64,000 nucleotides of DNA, taken from Phytoseiulus persimilis (lineage: Eukaryota > Arthropoda > Arachnida > Mesostigmata > Phytoseiidae). How positions within the stretch are numbered: position 1 is the stretch's first letter; the number at the start of each line of letters is the position of its first letter. Positions 34,855 to 46,834 of this stretch are shown here, piece by piece. The translations under genes were made by a program, and so were the position numbers. Under the pieces are notes generated by a model that was not told the origin of the DNA, ran no database searches, and saw only the letters and a program-made list of their open reading frames with translations. The stretch covers positions 26,098,745-26,162,744 of the forward strand of contig CM075102.1 in the NCBI GenBank assembly GCA_037576195.1, written 5' to 3'.

Positions 34855-34860
34855 TTTATT
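34855..34860 (-). terminator. Poly(A) signal of PWP1
   Basis: AATAAA on the minus strand about 130 bases after the PWP1 stop and about 100 bases from the SNAPC1 stop. The convergent SNAPC1 and PWP1 transcripts therefore probably overlap at their 3' ends. Confidence 0.5.
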
Positions 34861-34987
34861 TACATGATGATGATTGCTTCCACTTCCAAACAACAAACGA
34901 TGCGGGGCATGCTCCTCTCAATCACCCTCGTTATCCGACTCCATCTCATCGTCGCCGTTCCCCAACGCTGAAAATGTACAACCCCGT

Positions 34988-37013
34988 TTAACCTAGATTT
35001 TCCACGGTGCGCGATATGATGGTTTCGCATCTCCGGTTGGTGCGAAGTTGTACTCTACCTTCTACAGAGACCGATGTCTTCTTGTTCTCAACAGTATCAA
35101 CAACTTTCATGAGTCGACGCTCCTTGAAAGCTTCCATTTGGGCGGGAAACTTCTTCATCAGATCGAAGACTACAAAGTTGTTGTCGCCTTCGTCACCTCC
35201 GATCGCGATGGAGAAAGGTTGATCAACAGCACACTCCAGAGATAACAAGCGCCCGATGTCCAAAGAATGTTCAAGAACGAATCGAGGATTCGTTTTGTCT
35301 TCAACATCCCATACTTTGATGAGGTTATCTTCTCCTGCGGTAACCATCAATCCGGGACAATGACTCGAGAGGGACATGCCTAGAATAAACGGGAGTTGCC
35401 GTTCTTTATGATCCCGAGAGTGTACCGATCATATTCGAATTCAATAATCCAGTCCGCAGTGTCCTCGAAAATGAAGTCGATCAAAGTCTCCCATGACTCA
35501 CATGAAACTGATTTTTGATGAGCACAAACAGTGAATACCGGGCTCGAGGCCTGTCGAACATCAAAAGCGAGAACGTTTCCAGGTTCGCAAGCAGCAAAGA
35601 AGAAAAAAGGGGCGAAGTGGTCCCACAACACGCTTTCCACCTCGTTTCCGATATCCCAACTCCGACAATCTTTCTTCGTGTCTCGAACGTCCCAGAGTTT
35701 CACAGTTCCGTCCGCTGATGCCGACAGCAGAGAAGGTGCTTCGAACGGATGGAAACGCACGCTCTGAACCCTGTCTGTGTGTTCTGCGATCGTAACAGTT
35801 GGCTTTGCAGTGTTCAGATCCCACAGCAAGACCGACTTATCCGCCGAACCCGAAGCCAGGATGTGACGTTCCAACCTGCAACAGAGAGGGATGCTCTGAG
35901 AATGTTTGGGAGGAGGATTTTAAGGCTATTTTAAGTTATATGAATGGATGCCCTCTGCGGCCTGACCTGTTCCAGTGGAGCGAAATCACCGAGTCGGAGT
36001 GTCCCAAAGCTTTAACTTTTGGCTTGTTCTTCTTCTTTTTCTTCTCTTTCCGACCGAGCTTCACGCTTGGGTCGAGTTGATCCACAACATCCAAATTCCA
36101 GATGCTGATTATAGGGCTGACATCGCCGACAGCGATGTAGTTGCCCGTAGTTCCATCCTGGTCGCCGACATGATAGTTCAGCCACTCCATACACAGCGGG
36201 TAAGCAGGCAGGAAGGCATCATGATGAACGTACATATCAGCCTCGTTATGAACGTATACCTTGAAAACGAGGAACGTTTTATGCATGAAATATTCCACGG
36301 TTTAGAGGAATCAACGAGCTCCGAGGATGCCGGAAGTTCATGGGATCTAGCGGCAGGTGTGTGTGTCCCGAACGAGACCTCAACGCTTACCTCGAGTGTG
36401 GCGCAGTCGTCATCGACCCGACCGATCACGATCAGATTATCCGTATCCTGAATCTGGAAAGCATCTTTCTCGTCCTCTGAATCGGAAGAGTCTGCCTCTT
36501 CTTTGAGATGAGGATCGTCGCTCGATGACGCGAAACACGCCAGACCGGCAAGCTGCGCTCCTGTAACCAAATCGATCATAAATGTTTGTGTTAGTGAGGT
36601 TTCAGCTTCTGCGTCTCCTGTTGTTCGACCCTATGTCCCTCAAGGAGTGAAGCGGCAATTTCTGTCACTCACCGACGGTGTCAACATCTTCTTCGTCATA
36701 TTCATCCATGTTGTATTTCTTCTCGATGTCTTGCTGCTCGTCATCGATTCCCTCGTCGCCACTGTTCTCGTCATAATTTGGATCATTGAGGAATTTCTGG
36801 ATCTCCTCTTTGCGGAGCTTGACCTGGAACCAAATATCCGAGGCTCGAGTTCATTCCGGTCCGAGTCCACGCACACGTCCGTCGCTGAGGTACCATTGAA
36901 GAGCGACAGTTCAGAACTCGTTTACGAAGACCCACCTTGTGAGGAATATTCATGGCCGCTCCCTGTTTCACCCAACATATGCTAGAGATAAAGTTCAATC
37001 CCGTGGAACTCAT
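34988..37013 (-). CDS. PWP1: Periodic tryptophan protein 1 homolog (WD repeat, ribosome biogenesis/chromatin)
   Basis: Seen: six exons, 37013-36936, 36823-36673, 36560-36391, 36259-35967, 35875-35502 and 35379-34988. Phases match at every junction, giving 485 aa (human 501). The start ISSICWVKQGAAMNIPHK is the typical PWP1 N-terminus, followed by VKLRKEEIQKFL, an acidic region and NMDEYDEED. Then come DNLIVIGR, MYVHHDAFLPAYPLCMEWLNY, GNYIAVGDVSPIISIWNLDVVD, a lysine-rich insert, ALGHSDSVISLHWNR, LASGSADKSVLLWDL, VQSVRFHPFEAPSLLSASADGTVKLWD and a final GEDNLIKVWDVEDK repeat. Known role: nucleolar WD protein that promotes rDNA transcription and ribosome production downstream of mTORC1, and binds histone H4 K20-methyl chromatin in mammals. 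It faces SNAPC1. Confidence 0.94.
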
Positions 37014-38405
37014 CGTTCTCGGCTGTCAAGATTCCAACAGAACGAATAGGACCAAACGCGAGATTTTTCTTCGAAGATCGTGAGCTCTGCTCGGCGAGGG
37101 TAGAAGCACATGTGGAGAAGCTCAGAAGGGTCACGTGAGGGTCCGAATCTACCTTTCTAAATAAACATTTGGAATGCCAGACAACTGGCCAGAATTCGTA
37201 GCAGGCGGAATACCTTGATTCCTGGATTGCACGCACTGACACATAAGATATCCCAATCTTAAATCAGTGATTCACATTCTCCGAGAATCTGTCCTCCAAG
37301 GATCCTGACTCGAGGACTGAGGTTGACCGATACCATGAACTGAATGTTATGAACAACGAATCCACGCACATGCTGCTGAGAACGCTGCGCTACGTCGACT
37401 CCCGTGCTGAGACTGTAATCGTAGACGGAGGCTTTGCTTCCACGCTAACTCCTGCTCTGATCGTCGCGCCGAGGCTGATCGCGCTCGGGATAGCGGGCTA
37501 GGAAGTTTCGAACGGGATACCTGACAGCTGACAGTACAATACCGATTATCGAATCGCGCGCGTTGTTGTGAGACCTTAGCGTTGAATCGTCGATTTCCAT
37601 GGGGCAGCGGTTGGAAGCGCCAGCATGATGTCTCGTGCCAAACACTTCGCATCAATGAGGCAGAGCTCTATGGGAACATCTCGCGGGAGGAGCCGTCCTC
37701 ATACCAAAACTCACTCGCTAACGGCTTGCTTCCACGTGAATCACTCTCGTTTCGATGGGCATCGCTGGCCTTCTTTGTTTTCTGTTCCTCCAAGCACGTG
37801 ACTATGGGTCGTGCAGTGGCATCAGGAATGTCATTCCAAGCAGCACCTGACTTCCATCGATACACTCCGCTCGACGAGTGTTACAATCGTACAGACCGTC
37901 GCTCGAGACTTGATGCCACGATAATCTGCCAGTTCCGATCATCGTCACAGATGGAGATGGCTAACAGGGGCCTGGGTTATTATCCATGAAAACTTTGGTT
38001 CATCTCGACCGCTTGAATCCAGCGATGGAGCCGGGGGTCCCCCCAGAATTGCAGAACCCAGGGCAGGCCCGACAAGGGTTTCAATGAAAGAGGAAACCAC
38101 TTCGGAAGTTGATCGAGCGCTTCGTCCGTAAGATCCCTGTGTTAGGGGGGGGGTACCGCGTGCGGGGACGTGACCATCGACTTAAAAGCAACATCTTTTG
38201 TCTGCGCAGAATGGCAGAACTGTGCTCGATGATATTGATGGGTTCAGGCGCGTATCCACCTTGGGGCTGGCAGGGCTATAGCCCCCCCCCCCCCCCCCCG
38301 GAACTGAAGTTCATACTGTGTGAATAGACTCGTCAAACCAGGTCATGGACCCACCACTCATCAAGCTCTGAGAGAATTTTGACCTCCGATTCTACCGTTC
38401 TTATT

Positions 38406-38474
38406 AGACTCCATTGATGGATAGATTTTATGGAATCCGTAGACTCCATAAATGGATAGATTTCATGGAATCCT
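38406..38474. repeat. Two-copy tandem repeat, unit about 35 bp
   Basis: Two adjacent copies beginning AGACTCCAT and ending ATGGAATCC, with only a few differences. A recent local duplication. Confidence 0.8.
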
Positions 38475-39283
38475 AATGGATGGTCTGGGAGAACATGAAG
38501 GGAATGTTTCTGTAGCGTGAGGCAGAACGCGTGAATACTGGGGCAGACGAAAAAAGAATTCAGCCTGGAATTCAGGTGGAAAGATACCGAGTCAGTGGGA
38601 CTCGTCTGTTCGCTGTTCGTCAGCTTCTGAACAAAGGCGGTCACCGACATTCGCGCCGACGCGTTGAAAATCCGTGAGGTGGGGATTTAAATGCGCGCCA
38701 CTAAAATCTCGTGTATTATCATTTGGAGATCCCTCTGCTGCTGTCGAGGGTGACGATCACAGTCCCGGAGCAAGGCTGATGGATGCATTCTTTTGAAAGG
38801 GAGAGAGAGCGCGCCAGCTATGAATTCCGACGGCTCTGTAGTACGGACCGGCCAGGCACCTTCGGGGCAGGCAGAGTACTTCGGCTAAGCGCCTACGGGC
38901 CCGTCGAAGTACTTGCAAGCAGACACACAAATGTCTCGTTACACCGAGCATCAGCGCAGCCTTTTTCGCAATGAGATTCGGTCGCCTTTTCCCGCGAGTA
39001 GATGGGAATTCACCGATCGAAGTGCAACGCTAACTTGAAGGGGAAGGGCAGCCACCGTGGCTAACGGTTCCTTTACGCGCGCTTTGAGACAGTTTCTCTT
39101 GTGTGCGATCTCCGAGAGCAGCGTTTCTAGTGAGTCCCTTGCGACATTTCATGAGTTGAGCTTCATTGCTTATTTTCCCTACTCTTCAGTCCTATCCCTG
39201 GTCTTTCTGGGGATCTTCCTGGTCATTAGAGCTTCTTCGCTTTCCGGAGCTTTTCCTCTTCTCCATTCTGGATAAGCAGTTTT

Positions 39284-39420
39284 TGAGCGGCAAGCCAGGC
39301 GCTTGCTGGGCCTAAGTTAGCCGAAAGTTCAGACATATAGTTCCTAGGCGGCAGGCAAGACGCTTGCCAGGCCCTGGTGAACGGATAGCTCAGAGAGGTA
39401 TTCTCTAGGCGGCAAGAAAG
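39284..39420. repeat. Imperfect tandem repeat, unit about 61 bp
   Basis: The motif GGCGGCA(A/G)GC...CGCTTGC(C/T)(A/G)GGCC recurs at about 39285 and 39345, and its beginning again at 39407, giving two diverged copies and a partial third. Each unit contains a small inverted repeat (GGCAAG/CTTGCC). Confidence 0.65.
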
Positions 39421-40176
39421 GGAGTTCCACTCTACAGACTCGAATCCAATGCTTTCCTCCGCGGTCCGTTTGTTCCGCCTGGGTCCACTCTTCTGCATGT
39501 CCTGATTCTATGTCTTCAACTGTCTTTATCTTTACTCTAATCTCTAATTCTCTATCAAGTCAAAATGCAACACTCAAGAGGAAAGCGCCACGAGAAACTC
39601 ATTTCGGGCAATGATGAAGAAGATGTTCTTACACCTAGCTGAGCCATCTCAGCAGTAGGTTGCAGCCATCTGTCCTGAGCAGAGAAATTCGAGGCGCTCT
39701 GGAGGCTTCTTTTTCCGTATGATCTGAAATCCGAACTGAGCATGGAGAGTCCAGCGGCGAGCGGCCGGTTCTCATTGAGGGGAGCTTGGTTGTATTCCTC
39801 GCCTACAAGGATGAGGCAGCTCTCGGCGCGCGTTTCTCCCGACGTCACGGCTTTCACACTCGAATGCAACCGAGATGCAGCAAATTCGCAGGCGGGGCGA
39901 ATCGAGTGTCTGAAACGGGGCCCAAACTTCCAAGTTTCTCAGTATTCCGTCGGATTCGGGTCTCCAAGGGATTTAGCGGTGTAGAAAGTCTCCGAAACAT
40001 GGGACGGATGCATCCAATGTCCATTTGTGGCCCACGGATGAATTTCGTCCTCGTCACTTGACTCCCGGTATGAACATCATGGCGACACTCGGCGAATGAG
40101 TGGATGTCTCACAGAACCCTCCGAAATTCGGATTCAGCGCGCTCAGTTTCCGTCTGCAGGAATGCATTCATTGGCT

Positions 40177-41068
40177 GATCGCCGGGGGTATAGGAACTTT
40201 GCCCGCAGTGTTTACTACATGGACGCATTTTCAGAGAGAGCGGTCTCCGCCAGCTTGGCGGTCTGCTACTGGCACGGTGAGAGCTGTTGCTGGGAGACCG
40301 CGACGACAGCGGGGAGCCTAGCGGAGCTACCGAGCATTTCAAGCAAGATCCAGGCGCGGAACAGCGAGGAGAGCTGGGATGGTTCGCCAGGGAATGATGG
40401 AATTTCCAAAGATTCCATGGTTTACACATGATCCATCGTCAACAATGTCAGTTCAGATGGCGAGGAGTCGATACGCAAGGTGAACGGCAGAACATTGAGC
40501 CAGGCTCAATACAAGGAGATGAAGTCCACAGCGAGAGGCATTGAGTGATTCTCATCTCGGACAGGACACAGTGGGATGAAACTCCACGGAACCTCTGGTC
40601 TTCGGCGGTTGAAGACCGAAGAACTCCGTGGCCGTGAGGCCTCCTCGGCACTGAAGCGGATGCGCCATGTGCAGAGTAGTGACTCAGTCGGTTTTTCGCG
40701 TCTCCCTCGGAAACGTTCGCTTCCTGGACGGAAAGTGTCTTGGATGAACTCTCCCGGAATTCGAAAATGCGTGTCATACACTGCCTACCGACCCCTAATC
40801 ATCTTCTTCCTCTGAAATCTAGAGCCGAACCTTCTCATTTCCAACCCTCATCCCTTGTGAAAGAACACGGATTCTCAATTGTGTTTCGCGCCTGGATCGT
40901 GCTTGAAATGCTCGGTAGCTCCGCTAGGCTCCCCGCTGTCGTCGCGGTCTCCCAGAAACAGCTCTCACCGTGCCAGTAGCAGACCGCCAAGCTGGCGGAG
41001 GCCGCTCTCTCTGAAAATGCGTTCATATAGTAAACACTGCGGGCAAAGTTCCTATACCCGATCGCCGG
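40177..41068. mobile_element. Non-autonomous foldback DNA transposon, Mutator-like features
   Basis: Seen: two arms of about 178 bp (40186-40363 and 40882-41059) are inverted copies with only five or six mismatches, about 97% identical, around a 518-bp spacer. The outer ends start GGGTATAGGAACTTT. A direct repeat GATCGCCGG flanks the pair exactly (40177-40185 and 41060-41068); one more matching G on each side makes it 9 or 10 bp depending on how the ends are set. Long terminal inverted repeats plus a 9-10 bp target duplication fit Mutator-like or foldback elements. The spacer has no transposase-like frame, so it is non-autonomous. The inner spacer contains a smaller hairpin (CCACGGA...TCCGTGG near 40585-40636). 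The right end lies 192 bases before the TRMT1 start codon. Confidence 0.85.
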
Positions 41069-41260
41069 GACTGTGATACGGACCCGCTGTCGATGGGCTT
41101 CCGATCCATAGTTAAACAACGGAAAGAAATGCTCAGGGTCTGTTGCATGTGCGCTGCACGGCATCTCGCCCATGAGACACGTGAACGGTTGTTTTGGAAG
41201 GTTTCACATGCGAAACTCGGACTCTCTTCGAGTTGCCGCGAGTCTTTCTCGACTGTCAAC

Positions 41261-44200
41261 ATGTCGAAGGGTCAGTTGAGAAAAATCGAGATCGACCCCG
41301 GCGTTGATGGCTTAGAGCTCACAGAAGGAAAAGCGGTGGTTCATTTAAAAAAAGATCAAGGAGTGTTTTATAATCCAGTGCAGTGCTTCAACCGCGATAT
41401 CAGGTGAGACGGTCAGATTCTGGAATGGGGTAGAGGTAATCAATCACTCAGCTTCAGTGAGCGAGTCTTCACTGTTCCGTTATTTCAGTACCGCTGTGAT
41501 CAACGAACACCTCCGACAACGGAAAGACTTCATCATCAAGAAAGTGAGTTCGAGTGTAGTTCTTGTTCTCAAAACTGATATATCACGAGGAACTGAAGTT
41601 ATATGACCTAAGTGACACTGACCAGACTTTTACGTCGTGCAGAATAAAACAACTTGGGATACTCAGGCTTCCATTCTCGAAGCTCTGGCTGCTTCAGGGC
41701 TGCGCTCGATCCGTTACGCGCTTGAGCTCGACTCCGATATTGTGAAGGAAATTGTGGCCAACGACATTTCTAAGAGCGCCGTAGAATCGATAAGGAAGAA
41801 CGCTGAACTGAATTCGGTCGGAGACAAAGTTCGACCAAACCTTGGGGATGCTATTTTGTTCATGCAGCAGTCCAAGGCTGAGAACAAATACTTCGATGTC
41901 GTCGGTGAGTCTGTTTTCCTCGGAGTTCCGACTTGATTGGTCGACCAACCCCCAGTTCATTGAAACCCCAATAGTTCGTTGTGTGGAGGAATGAGTTCCT
42001 CTCATTGGGATGACCGAAGGAATGAATGATACGTGTTTTTCAAGATCTCGACCCGTACGGGTGTGCTGCGAAATTCCTTGACCCTGCTGTTCAAGTCGTT
42101 CAGAACGGTGGACTTCTCTGCGTGACAGCCACTGATATGGCCATTCTTTGTGGGAACACTCCTGAGACTTGTCGGGCGAAGTATGGTTCCGTTCCTTTGA
42201 GAGCGAAGTTCTGTCATGAGATGGCCCTCCGCATCCTGTTGTGCAGCATCGAGACAGCCGCAAATCGCCACGGCAGGTGAGAATCCACCTTCTCATTGTT
42301 CACTGAATACTGATAGGTCACAGGATGAGGAACTATTCCGCATGCCCTCAGACCATACCCGGAGGTTGTACTTGGACGTCTTTCCAGATTCATCACCCCC
42401 CTGGTGTCGATATCGGTGGATTTCTACATCCGAGTGTTTGTTCGGCTGGAAACATCGGCTTTGAAAGTTAAACATTCGAGTTCGAAAATGGCCCTAGTAT
42501 ATTGTTGTAATAAATGCGAGAACTTCCACTTGCAACCGATGGGAGTAGCGATTGCCGAGAACGACAAAACCTCCTTCAAGAATTCGAGGGGCCCGCCGGT
42601 GGGTCCGAACTGCGGCAACTGTGGATCAACGTTCACTCTGGGTAATACTCGGTTTATATCAGGAACTTCCTCCCGTCCACTCAGCCTCGAAGCGGTAGAG
42701 AGGATGAGGCCACCTTCAACGTGAGACTAACACACTGGCAACGTCGCCGCAGGAGGACCAATCTACACTGACCCGATACACAATAGCGAATTTGTATCAA
42801 GCCTCCAAGCTGCTCTGAAGGGTGCCACGCAACTGGAGACTACTGATTTGCCGAACTTTGAAGCTTATCATAACTCCACCGAAGAGACCATTCCTCTGAA
42901 GGAGAGTGTGATGTTGAGGCCGGATTGTCTGGCAGTCACTAAATTCCAGACTTTGCGTAGAATGCAAGGTATTCTCAACGTTATCTCTGAGGAGCTACCG
43001 GATATTCCCCTCCATCATGCACAAGAAAAATTGTCCCAGGTTCGTTATTTCATGTTACTTGATCGGCTTGAGTCAATATCCGCATCACGTTTTTGGTGCG
43101 CACGAGGACTTATTTGTGAGATCGGGGTTATATTTTCCGACAAGCGAAAAGTTGAGAGCAGTTTTCCTCAAATTTTTCTTCCACTCCAATTTTCCTTCTG
43201 TGAAGTGGGCGGTGCTGCCATCCGAGTGTTTCCGAATGGTTTCCCTACCATTTAGAGCCTCAGAGCGTTGTTCCCGCATTATCTGGATTCTGGGGGGCCT
43301 GCAGATGACTTGCAAGGGCATCAGGTGATCCGCTGGATCAGAAAAGTTACCGAACGCTAGTCTCTCTTTAGGCCTATGGGAACGGGGAGTCGGGAACCGC
43401 TACTCCTGCGTGAGCATTGCCCCTCACATTCAAATGTCGTGCCTGCTCATGGCCAGCCGGGGCATCGAGGATCGCTTCCTTCTTCTCTTCTGCATTTGTT
43501 CCGTCGGGAAGGAGAATTGCATTCGGCAACTGATTTCCAGAATGAACCTTTGGATTCAACTCAACAGGTTCTCCGTACGCACTCCGTACCAATGGTCAAG
43601 CTGAGATCGGCGTTGATGAACGCAGGATATCGTGTCAGTACATCCCACACTAACAAAACATCAGTGAAAACAGACGCACCCCACGTTGTTGTCTGGGATA
43701 TCATGCGACAGTGGGTTTCAGATGTGAGTGTCTCGGAGTACACTGATCTTACAGCAGTATTGTGGGAAATCGTTCAAGAAATGCAGGCCCACAAGTTGCA
43801 TTCGACGTTTTCAGCGAAACATCGGCAATTCCAAAGACAAGGAAGCTACGATGATATTGTCACACCCCATCAAAACGAGCGTCGATTTCACCGAGAGACC
43901 GGACGCGGTCGCACCTTCAATGAAAGACAAAAGCTTGAGGTGAGTGAATCGTTCCCAGCTCAAGCTTCATGCTCCGTCAGTGAATGCCTCCAGCGAGAAT
44001 TCTCCTTTCTGCCCCCTGCTGAGGACTCGCTCCGCCACCGTAGCACACCCAGAATAGGAGATCTATCAGGTTCTCGCATGATTAGGGTTGGAGTTCCATA
44101 GCTGCGAAAATCACCCACATTTGCGTTCGAACAGCGGACAAAAGAGCGTGAACCCGCGGTAACTCAGGTCAATTGAGGGTGACACGCGGGAAAATCAAGA

Positions 44201-46834
44201 ATCCGATGAGACAATCGAAGAACATCAGGTTTATTTGTTGTATCTCGGTATTGTGATACATCTCGACGGGACGAGTAATTTCCGCTTCGAAGAGAGCGAG
44301 CGAACCTCGAACTGCCTCGAATCCCGCGGATCTCAACAGAACCTGGCACAGAGGTAGTTCTCGAACGGAAACCGAGTCTTGCCCGGGGACTTCAGACTTA
44401 AATGAAGCGTTGATCCGTGACCAGCCCTCAAACATTGAACCTGCGACGCCGTGCAAACAAACACCTTTGAATGAGATTCGAACACGTACGAGGTGGAGAG
44501 CGGCTGCGTTCCAGACTTTCATTGAAATCCGTGACTGGCTAGCCACTATGACTTTGTGCTCGTGGAAATATTCCGGTTTCGTGCCAACATCTCTAAAGGA
44601 GCAACGGAGAAGTCCGACGAAATCCGAGAATGCGGCGAGGATGATAGGAATCGCTGATGTTGAGTGAAACTGATTGGAATCGCGGGTTTCCCAAATTCCG
44701 CGATAAAATTCCGACCCTCGCCATGATTCACGACACTTCCCCATTGTAGCTTTCGAAAAGCGCGCCGCTTAATGTGGGTTGCAGCGGGGATTTCGCACAT
44801 ATTACTATCGTCGGCCTCGCACCGGCTCGTGAATGCTTTTGTTCACTGTTCTGGAGAGTGCTTGTTCCGTTTCGAACACGACACGAGACTTCATGAAGCC
44901 ATTCAGTATAAGCTCGGTCAATAGATCTTGTGGAATTGCGGGATCGTCGTTCGAATCGATGAATGAACATCTGTACTGTACGCGGCTCGGAAGTGTTTGA
45001 CTCTAGTTGACGGAAGAACGGCGCGGTCTCGTCGAAAGACGCAGCGAAATCGTTTGGTGAGATACTGCAAGACCCCATTTCAGTTCTGAGAGAAATCGCG
45101 GAAGCTTGAGTCTCGACGGGTATCCGGCGGAGCGCCCACCACATTCTCCTGACCTTCCTCTGTACGAATACAGTCTGTTCAGATCGTTGCCGACCAATCT
45201 TGGAGGGGAGAAATTCCCCTCGTCGATAATATCAATGACTCTAAGGTGACTACATTCCAAACGGGATGAATGTTTTGAACGGATTCTCCGCGGATTCAGC
45301 CAATGGATGGGAAAGTCTGCTTACCTATGAGACAACCTGATTCGGTGAGGAGCAAATACTGAATAGATTTATGAATGGACGATCCATGACACGTGCCACG
45401 CTCGGATCGTTTTCTTGACGTCAAGTGTAAGGATCGAGGACGCCCGTTCGGGACTCCAAGGATTCTGTACCCGCTGTGCTAGCAACAACTGTGGCAGCAC
45501 CGAAGACTCGAGCCGATAACTCGAATCAAGTATTCTTGAAATTGTCGCGCGACATGTGCTCCAAATGTTCCAGTTTGCTAAGAGCGGCTCATCCGTCACG
45601 CATTCTTGCGAGAGTCAAAGGAGATTCATGGGCTCTCATCTGCTCCGCTAGATCCTAGGACAGGCATTCCCGAGCGTCAGCCGCGCTTCTCCTTGACGTT
45701 CTGCTATCGCATTCCTGAAGGGCGGAGTCGAGTTTTTCTTATCTTTCCGATCGAAGAAATGACATGGGACTGCTGCGTACCGTGGCCTCTTGTCTGAACT
45801 AGCGTTCTCCGACGCAGTCGTTCTGAAAGAGCCCACTTTTGATCTCGATTCCACGGTATGGGCGTTGATTCACGGGTCCCAGATTCACAATTCGAGCACT
45901 GAAATCATTCAAAGCTGGAAGGTCTGCTGGCGTCATGAGCTACGTATTGTAGAAAACAATCCGAGTCGGATCAGGAAGTCAGGATCAGGTGACTCGGTAT
46001 TGTCTGAAATTTCATCATCGAGCCGAGCAGTGACGTTCCTCGAGAGTTTTAGAACGTCCATGACGTTCACTGTCACGCGACGAATTCGACCGAATCGTTG
46101 CTCACAGCGGCCAACTGAGATGTGGAAATGTTTTTCGGGTTCTCGCTCGCTCGCGTGCTCAGATCCTGTCCAAGATCCGAGAATGAATCCCTGTCATCTG
46201 AGCCACGTGCTCGGAAATTCGATCGAGCTCCAAGATCGAACCGTTTCAGTACCGATGGCCTGGTCATTTCATTGACATTGGTAGAGCACAAGAGTGCCAA
46301 GGGAGCTGGCTCCACGTTGGATATTCGATGGTAGCGGAGTTCAAAATATCAGAGGATAATGATCCCACCCCAGGAGAGGGCGCATGAGCGGGGGATTCCC
46401 TCGAAACTCATAACTGCGAGAGAGACGGCTCGGGAAAAGCCGATTCAATTCAGTCGGTCCTTGCCCAGCTGTCGTTTGCCGAGTTATCAGTGTGCGTCCA
46501 GGCAAGCCCGAATATTCTCGAGAGAAGACACGGACGAACGTTGGAGGATTAGCGTAGGAGCAGCGAATCCGCTAAAACGAGAATGACTTATTCATTCCGA
46601 TTCAGGTTTCAACACAATCCCGAGCGGAACTGGGGTCCGAAAGCTCGCGCAACGGCCAGCGACGATGTAGAGGAAAAGCGGAAACGTCTCCAAGGCAAGA
46701 AGAAGAAACGCAGAGTTGTTGCGCAAAGCAACGGTGGCTCCGACTCGCTCCTAGATGCTCCGGTGCAGAAAGAGGATTTCGCGAACCCACCGAAGAGATC
46801 GCGGAAAGATGTGAGTAGAATCTTCATCATATGA
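41261..46834 (+). CDS. TRMT1: tRNA (guanine(26)-N2)-dimethyltransferase
   Basis: Uses S-adenosylmethionine to make N2,N2-dimethylguanosine at tRNA position 26, in nucleus and mitochondria. Seen: exons 41261-41403, 41489-41543, 41643-41904, 42045-42276, 42388-42641, 42753-43039, 43568-43723, 43815-43939 and 46606-46834, all phase-compatible, about 580 aa. Landmarks: [29 protein letters not shown] (SAM pocket), [33 protein letters not shown] (catalytic Asp-Pro-Tyr), [17 protein letters not shown], a zinc knuckle from CCNKC and [35 protein letters not shown] and [15 protein letters not shown]. Intron 8 is 2.67 kb, the others about 70-530 bp. The last exon either reads to TGA at 46834 or splices at GTGAGT (46811) to an unseen exon. 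The CCCH finger of the human C-terminus was not found. Confidence 0.93.

Larger units (their letters stand above)
37014..40176. other. Intergenic, repeat-bearing stretch
   Basis: No gene is supportable. It holds the PWP1 promoter side, a G run (38145-38153) and an 18-base C run (38282-38299) in inverted relation about 130 bases apart, and two imperfect tandem repeats that are listed separately. Confidence 0.5.

Noticed and set aside
40186..41059. Inverted arms as two copies of a coding exon
   Set aside because: Both arms are open in one frame, but near-identity, inverted orientation and the flanking 9-10 bp duplication are explained by a foldback element.
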